Below the pieces are notes generated by a model. It searched no databases. It saw nothing but the letters and a program-made list of their open reading frames with translations, and was not told the DNA's origin. The position numbers were made by a program, and so were the translations under genes. From NCBI RefSeq assembly GCF_000182925.2, contig NC_026504.1, positions 3,162,001 to 3,226,000 of the forward strand: 64,000 nt of DNA, given 5' to 3'. Positions 23,986-33,750 of this stretch are shown here, one piece after another. The DNA comes from Neurospora crassa OR74A (taxonomy: Eukaryota; Ascomycota; Sordariomycetes; Sordariales; Sordariaceae). Each line of letters begins with the position of its first letter. The first letter of the stretch is position 1.

Positions 23986-25130
23986 AGCTAGAACACTATA
24001 CCGCGAGTGTTGTTCTTCGGTATGGAAAGGATCGGTATGCTAGTACCGCCATGGATCAAAGTCGCATAGGGATTCCAAGAGCAGGAGTCTGAATGGAAGG
24101 ACAAGACTGGAACCTTTGGGCGGTGTATTGCTTGCATTCCTGCAGTAGAGCAAGTGGTTGCAACCCCTTTCTACCCAGCACGTACAGGACTCGGAGATGT
24201 TTCAGATCGTGGTCTGGACGAAGGTTCCCATACTGGATGGGTTAATGGTATCAATAACAGTTAATGATGATCACGGTTTGATCATATCATGGTCTAGAAG
24301 AGCCCGTAGGTCAGGCTGTTGTCCGAGACTGCACTGTTGCACGCAGTTTATGTGGTGTGACATTGGGCCATGTATATACCACATGAGGTTGTCGTTGCTT
24401 TGCTTGCTGGGTTCTTTTGTCGTGGAAGAGATTTACGATCTAGATATCGCACATTGAGCCACATCATGCAACGGAGACTGGACTTGAATATGGCGGAGCA
24501 ATGTCCACCTCAGCATTGGTTATCTTCGTCTGAGTCTATGTTGGCATGCCAACGAAAAACTTGATTCCACTCTCTTTTCGGCTCAACAACTTTACTAACA
24601 AGGGGTTCTAGAAGCAGTTTCAAGCATGCTATTTTCTTTCAAGCAGTGCGGTACCGACCACTAGCGAATAGGAAGGAACTATGAAACTGCGATACCTTAT
24701 CAGTCACAGTACTGTACTTGGTGTCTCTTACCAATTTGGCCAGCGGTCTTTGGACGTATCACCTATGTCTTTCGGCAGCGCGACCGTAGGTAGATTCGTG
24801 CAGTCCACGTGACGGGTGAAGCCACAAACACCCAGTCAACCAGAGATAGGCTGGCGATGTTCGACCTGGAGTCTGCAACAGCCTGGGAGAACCATAAAAC
24901 GCGATAGCAATCAGGATTGCTGTATGCATCATTTCTAACACCCCCCAAGTTACCAGAAGGCATTGCCGTACACTAGACAAGGTTGAGTGGTCCTGCGATC
25001 GATCCGGCCGTGTTTCTATACACGCAGATCGATAACAGCGAGTGCACGAATAGCTCGGCAATCTAGCGACCTACTACTGAACGACTTCCAGGTTGCACTC
25101 ACGAAGCGATACCTCTCGCATCCGCTTATT
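23986..25130. other. Intergenic region
   Basis: No supported gene. The open frame extending upstream from the FAR1-like gene (24987-25130) is in frame but lacks similarity to anything I know and is read as leader. Confidence 0.45.
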
Positions 25131-26015
25131 ATGCCGAATCTTACGCCTCAACAGCTCACCACACTCTTAAGTACTCTCACTTCAATCGAACAACGACTCG
25201 ACCGAATTGAAGCGGCCCTTCACCTTAACAGCAATGCCGCGCATAACAACGGAAACGGCGACCCAACTTCCACTGGCACATCGGCTGGTCCAGCTGCCTC
25301 CGTGCTAGCCCATCCCTCACTAAGCGCCGGCGCCGGCAGGAGAGTCACCAACGCCCAATCTCCCGCAGTCGCACAAGCCCGCCCACACCCGGCCCCACCA
25401 AGTGGAAGTCGCACATCCAACCTCACCATCCCCGCCGCCACCACCCAGTCCTCCGACCTCGCCCCCCTCGACCCGCCTCCACAAGGCTACACCATCTCCT
25501 CACGAGCCAGCATGCAAGACGAGCTCGACCAGTGGACCATCCCGCGGGGCTACAGCATGCGCATCGCCGGCGCCAAAGTCACCGGCAAGAAGAAAGTCCG
25601 ATGGGTATGTTTCCGAGGCGGCGAGGCGCGACACCACCGGCCGCCCGTGGACGAGTCCGTGATTCAAGCGGCCAAAGCTGAAGGCCGGCGCAAGCCCACC
25701 ACCGATCGCACCTCCAAAAAGTGCGGGTGTCTGTTCAAGTTCGAGGTGATTGAGACAGCCAAGGGGTCGGATCTGTGGACGCTGCACTACCCAAATGAAG
25801 AGCACAAGACGCATAATCATGGCCCGTCGGATCAGACGAGCGACCCGAGGGCGAGGAGGTTGCCGACGGAGGTGAGCAGGGAGGTGGATCAGTGGTTGAG
25901 GGAGGGATGGTTGGTTAGTAAGGTGCAGGAAGAGCTGAGGGGGAGGGGGTTTAGGAACGTGTTGAATACAGATCTTTATAATCGAAAGAGGTTGTTGAAG
26001 AAGGAGAATGCGTAG
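25131..26015 (+). CDS. FAR1-type zinc-finger DNA-binding protein, transposase-derived without transposase
   Basis: The start MPNLTPQQLTTLLSTLTSIE begins a short coiled coil (L-T-S-I-E-Q-R-L-D-R-I-E-A-A-L). A disordered Ala/Pro/Ser stretch follows. From about residue 135 the protein matches the N-terminal DNA-binding region of fungal MULE-like transposases (FAR1/WRKY-GCM1 type). That region includes G-Y-S-M-R-I, V-R-W-V-C-F-R-G-G, S-K-K-C-G-C-L-F-K-F, a conserved H-T-H-N-H-like end (H-K-T-H-N-H-G-P), and then L-P-T-E-V-S-R-E-V-D-Q-W-L. The chain stops at 294 residues, before any catalytic DDE domain. It is single-exon and intact. This is either a stranded transposon piece or a domesticated transcription factor; the intact frame and added coiled coil favour the latter. 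Confidence 0.7.
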   Translation: MPNLTPQQLTTLLSTLTSIEQRLDRIEAALHLNSNAAHNNGNGDPTSTGTSAGPAASVLAHPSLSAGAGRRVTNAQSPAVAQARPHPAPPSGSRTSNLTIPAATTQSSDLAPLDPPPQGYTISSRASMQDELDQWTIPRGYSMRIAGAKVTGKKKVRWVCFRGGEARHHRPPVDESVIQAAKAEGRRKPTTDRTSKKCGCLFKFEVIETAKGSDLWTLHYPNEEHKTHNHGPSDQTSDPRARRLPTEVSREVDQWLREGWLVSKVQEELRGRGFRNVLNTDLYNRKRLLKKENA

Positions 26016-26669
26016 GGGCAGGCGGGGGGTTGATGAGGGGGGAATGATCGGTCGGCCTGGCTGATGGAGACGCTAATGTCGCTGCTTCGGGGTTCTGAAC
26101 GTCTGGGTTACAGGGGGTTTCATGGGAAAGGTGAATCGGGACGCCTCATTAAAGTTTTCATTCCTGTTTGGGAGGATGTTGGAGGTAATGTAGTCTCGCG
26201 ATGGAAGTTATGATCTTGTTTTTCGAGTTCTAAAGACCAACTTTCTCATCTCGTCGTGCCACTCTCAAGTAGAAGAACTCATCGATAGAACCTAATATGT
26301 GATTGTGAAACAACGTACCTGCACACATTGTTGGATCATCTACCAATCAGCGACATCCTGCAGATGGAACCCTTGCTCAAATCTATTCAAGCTGCACTTT
26401 CGCATCGTTTTTCCACCACTTCCCAAAACAGTCTTTCTGTTCACGCAGTACTCACCAGCACAACACTGTAACCTAAACAAATATCTCCAGGGGCAACCGC
26501 TGCAGTCTCCACTGCCCCTTTTCTAAGCTCCATACCAACAGAAGACCCCACCATCAACATCCACGCCGGGAGGCAGGGTCCTCCACCAAACCTAGACGAG
26601 ATTTCCATACCACGAAGAACAACAACCTGGGCACAAGATAATATAGAAAAAAAAACGACCACCACAACA
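26016..26669. other. Tandem intergenic region
   Basis: 3' region of the FAR1-like gene and promoter of the next plus-strand gene. Nothing else seen. Confidence 0.5.
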
Positions 26670-27284
26670 ATGACCAGTCTCCCAGCCCTCACCACCACTC
26701 CAACCCGGCACCCGACATCATGCGCCTCCCTATCCCTTCCACTCCTCTCCTTATTGAACCGCGTTCTCCCTTCTTTCAACCCACCAAGCCCGACAGACTC
26801 ACCAACACTCACCCTCTCCATCGGCTCCGGCCCCGGCCTCCTCGAAGCCCTTTTTCTCCACCATTATCCCTCCCGCTCTTCATCCTTCTATGGAGTCGAA
26901 GTAGCCCCTCCTCTTTCCCAACTAAAAGAGGGAAAAGAAGTGAACACCTGGTTACCGGAACAGAACACCATTACCGTCCCGGGGACTTGGGCGTTAGTAG
27001 GCAGGGAGTGGCTCGAGGAGACGGGGGGGCTGGTTTTTGTTTATCCTAGGAGTGGAGGGTTGGTGGAGAGGTATTTGGCTGAGATGGAGGGGATAGCAGC
27101 CGAACGGGGAAAGGGACTGGAGGTGGTGGTTTGGATTGGACCGTGCTGTGATGTGGAGGAGTATAGGGCAGTGTTGGAGGGATGGGGTGTGATAGAGGAC
27201 CTCACTGAAGAAGAAGAGGGGAGCGGGAAGTTGGTGGAGGAGGGGGAGGTAGTGTTGGTTTATAGAAGCAGGAGGAGGGAGTGA
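26670..27284 (+). CDS. Uncharacterised Rossmann-like (methyltransferase-like) protein
   Basis: A 204-residue single-exon protein. A glycine-rich loop in T-L-S-I-G-S-G-P-G-L-L-E-A-L resembles motif I of SAM-dependent methyltransferases. It is followed by F-Y-G-V-E-V, the acidic residue that in methyltransferases binds ribose. Later strands (W-A-L-V-G-R-E-W, G-L-V-F-V-Y-P-R, V-V-V-W-I-G-P) fit an alternating alpha/beta fold. I cannot name a substrate, and no catalytic residue can be assigned. The C-terminus is Glu-rich, then basic. Confidence 0.65.
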   Translation: MTSLPALTTTPTRHPTSCASLSLPLLSLLNRVLPSFNPPSPTDSPTLTLSIGSGPGLLEALFLHHYPSRSSSFYGVEVAPPLSQLKEGKEVNTWLPEQNTITVPGTWALVGREWLEETGGLVFVYPRSGGLVERYLAEMEGIAAERGKGLEVVVWIGPCCDVEEYRAVLEGWGVIEDLTEEEEGSGKLVEEGEVVLVYRSRRRE

Positions 27285-27441
27285 AGGAGGGCTGCCCCGG
27301 GCATGCATGCATGACACGAGCATGATGAATTTGGGGATCGATAAGTAAAGAGAGCGTTAGCTGACTCTCTATCTTGGTGTCAGATAGAGCATCAGCAAAT
27401 GCGACTGGAAGAGGAAGAAAAGGGGGGAAGAGAGAAAGAAG

Positions 27442-27449
27442 AAAAAAAA
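27442..27449 (-). terminator. Pol III T-run downstream of the tRNA-like gene
   Basis: Eight consecutive Ts on the minus strand, nine bases beyond the end of the tRNA-like acceptor stem. Confidence 0.75.
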
Positions 27450-27458
27450 GCGGGTAAT

Positions 27459-27551
27459 GGTCCGTAACGGACTGGAACCGTTGTCTTCCTGCGGCACGTA
27501 TGCAGACGCAGATTTACCACGCCGGAAATGTTACCATTACACCAACGGACC
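27459..27551 (-). tRNA. tRNA gene, isotype unresolved (possible intron)
   Basis: Perfect 7-bp acceptor stem GGTCCGT/ACGGACC, 5-bp T stem AACGG/CCGTT, and an A box TGGTGTAATGG matching the RNA polymerase III consensus. The B box GGTTCCAGTCC has one unusual base. A strong T-run terminator follows. The part between D and T arms is longer than a plain tRNA (about 51 nt against roughly 22) and must hold an intron. I could not find one anticodon stem-loop with T33 and a purine at 37, so the amino acid is left open. It could be a diverged or decayed tRNA. Confidence 0.65.
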
Positions 27552-27923
27552 ACACCACGGGAGAGCAATCAGTTAAGGGAAACTCGAACACCCTAGACGG
27601 GTTTGACACATTGGATGACGCGGGGTAGGCGGGAGGATCAGGTCGGAGGTAGGAACGGCAGGCAAACACGGAAGGTGCGGCAAGCGCGGCGGGCAAGAGT
27701 CGCACGAAGAAGAGGGTAGAGGCAACGACTGGGCTGGGTTGTGCTGCTTGATGCCGGCCTAGAACCACAGGGGTATTCAGAGGTCTGGGACAGATCGATG
27801 GTTACAAACCTCAACCCAACCAACAATTCGAAAGAAATCCGCAACACGTAGGGCAGTCACAGTCTTCCCTTTAGCCAGTCCTTGTCAGAGGTCTCGGAGT
27901 CCGAGTCATCCAACAAAGTAGAC
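27552..27923. other. Spacer at the left edge of the IFI6/27-like array
   Basis: Between the tRNA-like gene and the 3' end of the first array gene. No gene seen. Confidence 0.5.
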
Positions 27924-28732
27924 TCATCGTCGAAATCCCTTCGGCCCATCACCCCCTTCATCTTTACCCTCGCCTTCCCCCTCCTTATCCGCCTGCTCCT
28001 TCCTCAGCTCCTTAGTAGCATACGCGCCACCCGCAACCGCAGCCGCAGCCCCAACGCCTTGCCCAACAGCCGCAATAACAGGGACTCCATACCCTCCCAT
28101 CGCCGCGCTTGTAGCGGTAGCAAACCAGCTACCAGCCACAACGTTACCCATCATGCCTTGAATTGCAGCTGCGAAAGACCCTACAAAGAAACCCGATTAA
28201 ACTTCATGTTCAGATATTCAGACGCAGTGACACAAGCGCTCCAAGTAGAGCAGAGATGGGATAGGGCGTCGCCAAGACAAGGAAACATATATGTACCTCC
28301 TACGATTCCACCGTGAGTGGAACCAAAACCCATGAAACTCAACACTGGCCCGGTGAGCAGTGCGGGGGCAGCGACGACTGTTAGTCCGCCGGCTGTAAGA
28401 CCGAGAGCTGCGGCGGCTTTGGGGTTGTTTTTGACACATTCTTTGGCCTGTGTAGCAAGGGAAAAGCGTGCGAGTTCGTGGTCCCCGGGTCAGCTGCTAT
28501 TTGACTGCTCCAAGTTCAGGAGACTGGTACTGACCCATTTTATCTTTTCAAGCAAGTCATCGTTCGGCTGAGGTAGACCATTTTGGGACTCGTTGGTTGA
28601 CTGCGTGTTGGGGCCCATGGGGACTTCTTTCGCGGGGGTTCTGGAGTCTTTCGTTGTCTCATCTGTTGGTGATGCCTCCTGAGAACCTTTATCGTCAGGC
28701 GTTTTTCTTGGTGGAAGTTTGCGCTCGGTCAT
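27924..28732 (-). CDS. IFI6/IFI27-like glycine-rich membrane protein (array copy 1)
   Basis: Three exons: 28732-28535, 28447-28297 and 28180-27924 (201 residues). Residues 1-66 are hydrophilic and disordered, rich in Lys, Thr and Pro. From A-K-E-C-V-K-N-N-P a hydrophobic Gly/Ala domain begins: G-L-T-V-V-A-A-P-A-L-L, then S-F-M-G-F-G-S-T-H-G-G-I-V-G, the phase-1 intron, and G-S-F-A-A-A-I-Q-G-M-M-G-N-V-V-A-G-S-W-F-A. This is the order of the interferon-induced 6-16 family (Pfam PF06140). A further Gly/Ala helix and a charged Lys/Glu tail end the chain. Animal relatives sit in mitochondrial or ER membranes; location here is inferred. First of the minus-strand array. Confidence 0.82.
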
Positions 28733-29461
28733 TTTGATCTTCGCTGGTCTGATAGGGCTTAGTTCTGATGATGCGGCAACTTGGACGGGTTGGGAATATT
28801 GTAACAAGGGTATAGTAAGTGTCAAGAGCTGTGCTGCGGGGTTGGGAAGAGGACACACCCTTATACTTGTGGTCCTGGAGATTCCACGTCACATTCGGAC
28901 CTTGTCCCGGCAAAGATCGCCTACGCAGTAATAGGTGTGACAGTGGCGTTGGGTGGTACAGGAGGTTTCTGTAGGTCTGTAGACCTTGAAGTGTTGCTGC
29001 TCTTTAGTAAGTGGGATGGTCGATATGCGAGACCAGCCCAGGCCTGTTGATATGACAGCCGAGAACAGTTCTTTGAGCAACCCAGGAAGAAGCTGGGAAA
29101 GTAATGTCTTGTCCGAGATATCACAGGTACCTATGTACCCCGCAGCAGTGCTCGCCTTACATGTACAGGGGCTTGTACCTATGAGTTGGCTTGTGCAAGA
29201 CGGCCTGCAGCAAGCGCCTACATGCATCTGGAAACGGATTGGATCTGTTTGATACAATCTGATTCGGTACTTGATGTCGTCACGTCGCCCTAAGCATATT
29301 CAGGCCTTCTGGCGGAAATGCACCGTTTACTTCGAGGTTCCAAACACTACAGCATACTCTTCTACTCTAGCGAAGAAAACAAACTGGCTCTCAATTTAAC
29401 AAATCACCCAGTCGAGCACCCTCCTCCCTGCCGTTTTGTTGGTGGCCACCTTCCATAGGTA
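28733..29461. other. Spacer within the array
   Basis: Upstream region of array copy 1 and 3' region of the next, degraded copy. Short open frames only; nothing recognised. Confidence 0.45.
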
Positions 29462-29755
29462 CTATATGGCTCTGAGCCCAGCTTGTCCAGCAATGGCAAG
29501 TGGGACAATAATTGCGGAGCCTGATCAAGATGGTCAGCCCTGCAACAGATGACTCTCGGGTGGGTGTGGAAGATAGAAGGACATCTTACCTCCTTTAGCC
29601 GCATTTACCATCTTCCAAACCCAAAAGACTGTGCTTACGGCACCTGGAGGACCGGCCGCAACTATGGGAGGAAAAAAACATTGCCGCGGCCCCGATAACC
29701 GATAACAGCACCAGTTGCGGCCAGCGCGAGCATAATCCCAACGTTTCCTGAATTC
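29462..29755 (-). pseudogene. Divergent or degraded IFI6/27-like copy (array copy 2)
   Basis: The minus strand shows family-like pieces: a hydrophobic G-I-M-L-A-L-A-A-T-G-A-V-I-G, then I-V-A-A-G-P-P-G-A-V, a phase-1 donor after A-A-K-G-G, and an acceptor followed by S-A-I-I-V-P-L-A-I-A-G-Q-A-G-L. The intron position matches the neighbours, but the pieces do not form one continuous reading and the conserved I-G-N-V segment is missing. I read it as a decayed or strongly diverged member. Ends are approximate. Confidence 0.4.
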
Positions 29756-29773
29756 TAAAGAACTACGGGAGGT

Positions 29774-30289
29774 TTAGTTAGAAACAGACCGCCATTGGGG
29801 CTCAACGGCACGTTCATGAGCGAGGCATTGCCTACACTTGTATGAGGAAAGGGCTATGAGTCTCACTTGTGGATCTTGGGTTTTCTGTACGAGGACAGCC
29901 CAATGAAAATCTCTCTCTTCACTTGTGTTGGAGTTCGTAGTATCCTCAGGTAAAGTTGAAGACTCTCGATTTCCCGTGCTCTTCGGAGACAAGCCATGGA
30001 AATGGACACCGATTATGTCGGGCCGCCCAGGGAGACGAGTGCGCTCGGTCGAGCATTGGCACGGAACACCGGGATTCTTTCTCATTATATCAACATGAGA
30101 AGGCGGTAGAAAGTCGTCAGGATTGTCGCGAGGTGGTAGATGTATGTGAGCCACAAGATATTCTGGCCCACCGGGCGCTGAAAGCTTTCCTGCCGGACAT
30201 GAACAACGGGTGTAGTATTCTTTGCGAGCCATCATGGCAATCATACAATAAGAGATGGATGAATGGGTAGCAAGAATCTTGAATAGCAC
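29774..30289 (-). CDS. Unrecognised open frame with Cys motifs inside the array
   Basis: 171 codons starting MLFKILATHSSISYC. No known domain. It has scattered Cys pairs (R-C-S-C-P, C-Q-C-S) and near its end Y-K-C-R-Q-C-L-A-H-E followed by Q-W-R-S. A similar C-x2-C-x-A-H pattern with a following W-x-S occurs in the open frame at 31614-31949, which also lies just upstream of an IFI6/27-like copy. It could be a separate small gene, a 5' part of the degraded neighbour, or chance. Start uncertain; Mets also occur at residues 16, 19 and 20. Confidence 0.3.
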   Translation of the reverse strand: MLFKILATHSSISYCMIAMMARKEYYTRCSCPAGKLSAPGGPEYLVAHIHLPPRDNPDDFLPPSHVDIMRKNPGVPCQCSTERTRLPGRPDIIGVHFHGLSPKSTGNRESSTLPEDTTNSNTSEERDFHWAVLVQKTQDPQVRLIALSSYKCRQCLAHERAVEPQWRSVSN

Positions 30290-30826
30290 CAGTCGAAACA
30301 GAGATCAAAGAAAGGGGATGAATACGGTACGAGAGATGGAAAACGAGAAGAGAACGAGGCACTGATTTGAGATGAAAATATGTTCTATGATGGACTCGGG
30401 AAACCTCAAATTTATGACCGAAGTGTCATTGAGGTGCATTTCCTGCCGCCGTTGGATAAGCGTGTTTGCTGATGAATTTCTGCAGGACATCTGCATTTGT
30501 AGAATTCATGTTCCCTCGGGCCTCATGCATCTATGCACCATCACTGCAGTGGTGCTGTGGTATCTATTTCTACCTGAAACTACTTCTCCATCAGGTCTAC
30601 TACCGCCTAACTTGGGTCCAATCTTATGAGTGCGAAATGTCGTACGCCTTTATAACGATGTTACCGTATCTGAATTCTTTTGTTGGATGTAGGTCACAGA
30701 TTTTTGTTTTGCCTCCAGCAGTTTTCTTCCGAATGGTCGATGTGCCGTTTGTGTTGGTTTTACGTAGGAGCCAATCTGCAAAGCTTCTCCAAAATCTTTG
30801 ATCATACGCCGATCGGTTGGAGAGTT
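30290..30826. other. Spacer within the array
   Basis: 3' region of array copy 3. AT-rich, short open frames only, nothing recognised. Confidence 0.45.
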
Positions 30827-31554
30827 TCAACGGAGTTGTATGAAGGACTCTTCATCAGAGGCCTCAGAATCATCCAACGATGCGGTCTCCTCATCGAAGT
30901 CCTTGTCGCGGTGTCCATCCTGGTTCGCACGAGGAGTCTTCTCTGCCTCCGACCCGTCTCCGTCATCCTTCGGCCCCTTTGGGCTTGTAGGACCAGCTCC
31001 ATCTGTATTTCCGTCGTCTTCACGTCCATTTCCATTCAAAATAGCTGTGATGAGCCCGGCCGCCGATGTACAAACTCCGGCCGACTGAACGGCAGTCGTG
31101 AGGCCCGCGAGTCCGTATCCGCCCATTGCAGTGCTTGTAAGAGAGGCAAACCAGCTTCCAGCTGCGACGTTCCCGATAGTTGCTTGTACTCCTGCTGCTA
31201 AAGAGCCTAACGTGGAGTTGTTAGTTGGTGGAAGAATCGATACACGCTCGGGATCCTACCTCCTACAACGCCACCAGACCCAAATCCAAGTGGAACCAAC
31301 GCACCCACAGCAGGTATGGTGACTAGAGCAGGGGCAGCGACTACTGTCGCTCCTGCTAGAGTTAGCCCTATGCCTGTGGTTTGGCGATTTCTGCTAATCC
31401 ATTCTCTGATCTGCGATTGCGAGAACGTCTATCAGCTACTGCTTTCCTGGTTACGGATATCATGGGAGTTGTGCAATGTGCAACTGACTCTCGCAAGCTT
31501 CTCTCCCCAGGAAAGATTATCCCAATCATCTTCATCCCAAGGCATTGCGGGCAT
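30827..31554 (-). CDS. IFI6/IFI27-like membrane protein (array copy 3)
   Basis: Three exons: 31554-31489, 31410-31260 and 31206-30827 (198 residues). It starts MPAMPWDEDDWDNLSWGEKL, an acidic Trp-containing leader, then I-R-E-W-I-S-R-N-R. The domain reads G-I-G-L-T-L-A-G-A-T-V-V-A-A-P-A-L-V, V-P-L-G-F-G-S-G-G-V-V-G, the phase-1 intron, and G-S-L-A-A-G-V-Q-A-T-I-G-N-V-A-A-G-S-W-F-A. Exon 2 is 151 bases, the same as in copy 1, and the two are the closest pair by eye. The C-terminal 70 residues are highly acidic (D-D-G, D-F-D-E-E, D-E-E-S) where copy 1 is Lys/Glu mixed. Both phases close. Confidence 0.82.
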
Positions 31555-31613
31555 TATGATTTTGATGGAAGTGAACAGCTAACGAGGTTGAGGAATGGTA
31601 TGACCTGAAATGG

Positions 31614-31949
31614 TTACAAGAAACGTTGTTGTTGCCAGGTCGTGGAAAGCCGGCAGGAAGGCGATGAAGGATAGGTAGAAAGACGGGAAGGTGCGGGTAT
31701 CTGACCATTCTGTGCACTGATCTTGCAGTCATTCTCTCTCGTCCCAAGTTCGCCTATGCGTGACGTGGCTGTAGGCCTCACGCATTTCAGTTCATGGACG
31801 GGTGGCGATTCCCAATTTGCTTCCGACTGGTTATGTGCAAAACATTCACGACACTGGCCAAGTGGTGCAGAAGAAGATCCAGCTTCATCGATATCAACAT
31901 CATCACGTTGACTACTAACAAAATTCCATTCCTTTCCTTTTTCGACCAT
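31614..31949 (-). CDS. Unrecognised small open frame with C-x2-C-x-A-H motif
   Basis: 111 codons starting MVEKGKEWNFVSSQRDD. Acidic, no known domain. The segment G-Q-C-R-E-C-F-A-H-N...N-W-E-S resembles K-C-R-Q-C-L-A-H-E...Q-W-R-S at 29774-30289. It ends 60 bases before the start of array copy 3 and could be an independent small gene or an upstream exon of that gene. Low confidence. Confidence 0.35.
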   Translation of the reverse strand: MVEKGKEWNFVSSQRDDVDIDEAGSSSAPLGQCRECFAHNQSEANWESPPVHELKCVRPTATSRIGELGTRENDCKISAQNGQIPAPSRLSTYPSSPSCRLSTTWQQQRFL

Positions 31950-32258
31950 ATTTCTTTTGACTTCCGGTCAATTTGTTTGAAGTGACAAACATTTCTACGT
32001 TGGGCTGGAATGATTCCTACGGAAGGTAGACCATATCTGGGCTACCCGCATTGTGCGTTTGTTACCTTCGATATGTTTTGCTTGAAATTGCATTTGGATC
32101 TTTTGCGTCCAACTACCATATCCCGACGATTATCCGCATTCTGCCACCTCTTCGGCTTTGAGTCGATTCCTAGGTACCACTACTTCCCTCGATATCACTA
32201 CCACTTCTCAAAGGTCTTGCAAAACAGGGGTCAACTTACGTCGACAAGGTTTGGGCTT
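31950..32258. other. Spacer within the array
   Basis: 3' region of array copy 4. No gene seen. Confidence 0.45.
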
Positions 32259-33284
32259 CTACTCATTGTTCATCAACTTCGAAGCAGCACCAGCAGCACC
32301 ACCCGCCGCCATAGCTGCTCCAATAGCCTGACCGACAGCGGCAATGGCTGTGCCTTCAAGACCACCCATGGCTGCGCTCGTTAGGCCAGCAAAGGCGCTT
32401 CCGGCCGCGACACTTCCGATGCCGGATTGGATTGCTGCTGCCATAGACCCTGACCAAACAAATGGCAAGTGTCAGTACGTACCTGACTGAGAGAAAGAAT
32501 CTGCTTTTTCATGAGGTTCTCTTACCTGCCGCGATTCCTGAAGCACCAAAGCCCAGGCCGCTCAAAATCGGGGTCATGAGTAAACCGGGTACCGCTAGGA
32601 TAACGATACCCGTCACGCCGAGAACGATATACATCACAACTTCCGGGTGCTCTGAAACCCATTCTTGAGCCTATCATGGAGATAGAACCGTCAGTTGTTC
32701 ACTCAACCAAAGATAGGAAAGATGGAGAGAGGATATTGACCTTTTGGACTTGCTCTTTGATGCTCTCACCAAGGTCTCCGGCTGCCTCAAGTAGTTTGGG
32801 CAAGATGGTGGATACCCAGTCTGACACTTTCAGGGCCATCTATTCAGATAGTAGCTCGTCAGCGGGGTGGCTTTTTCTTCCAAGCGAAGAAGGAAGGAAG
32901 ACCACATACCATAGGAAGTTCTCGTTCAGCATCCTGCGCTAAGCCAAGAGCTCTTTTCGCGTCTTCTGAGACCTCCTTGGTCAACTTGATGACGAGCTGT
33001 GAATGGGAAGTGTGTCAGCATGCAGCCAAACACGGAAGAAAGACAGACAACTGTATGTGTACCTGTTCGGCCTGCTTCAAGGCGTTTCCAACAACTTCAG
33101 AAAACGTGTGAGACATGTTGTTTCCCAACTCGTCGGCCGCTTTGCCAGCTTCATTTGCCTGTTTTTGCACGTTCTCTCCGAATTCGTTCATTCCCTTGCC
33201 GGCTTCTTCGAAACTCTTCCCAGCATTGGTGGCAAACTCATCGAAGCCTTTGCCAGCATCGTCCATCATCTTGCCGAAATCCAT
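32259..33284 (-). CDS. IFI6/IFI27-like protein with helical repeat N-terminus (array copy 4)
   Basis: Five exons: 33284-33063, 32996-32910, 32839-32741, 32670-32526 and 32449-32259 (247 residues). Exon 1 (74 codons) is an amphipathic chain of near 11-residue repeats (D-A-G-K-G-F-D-E-F, E-A-G-K-G-M-N-E-F-G, E-A-G-K-A-A-D-E-L-G), apolipoprotein- or LEA-like. Exon 2 (29 codons) ends E-R-E-L-P-M. Exon 3 (33 codons, 99 bases) is a Trp-containing helix unit. Exon 4 opens A-Q-E-W-V-S-E-H-P and gives the first membrane helix and L-S-G-L-G-F-G-A-S-G-I-A-A-G. Exon 5 has G-S-M-A-A-A-I-Q-S-G-I-G-S-V-A-A-G-S-A-F-A. All N-terminal introns are phase 0; the one in the domain is phase 1. No signal peptide; the N-terminus probably binds a membrane surface or partner. 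Confidence 0.85.
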
Positions 33285-33750
33285 CCTTTCGCTGCTGGAA
33301 TGACTGACGATGGTGGACTGGAGGTTCGAATTGAATATTGGACAGATCGAGGGTAGCACTGGGAAGATCTAATGAACTTTTATGGACGAATAGATTGTTT
33401 CGTCATGACAATTTGAATGAGGAAGTATGGCTCAGTCTTATGCTCGAAGTGGAGATGGCATAGTAGGCCTCGGTGCAGAAACGGCAGAGGAGACCCCTCA
33501 AATTCAGGCCTCTGGCAGCGAGCAAACGAAACCATGATGTGTTCAATGAAAACATTTGGACCAAGCTAACGGATAATTGCACCTGCCAACGTCATAAGTC
33601 CAAACTGACTGCAAGAGGCCGTCTCCAATAACATTCTCTGGCCGAAAACACTGGGCAGAGTTAAGGATGACAGACATGGAACTCGAAGGTTGTCAAAGCG
33701 CCAGTCTACCCAAAGATCGTAGACATTCCAAGATGACTCAAGTACAGACC
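33285..33750. other. Spacer within the array
   Basis: Upstream region of array copy 4 and 3' region of copy 5. Nothing else seen. Confidence 0.45.
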
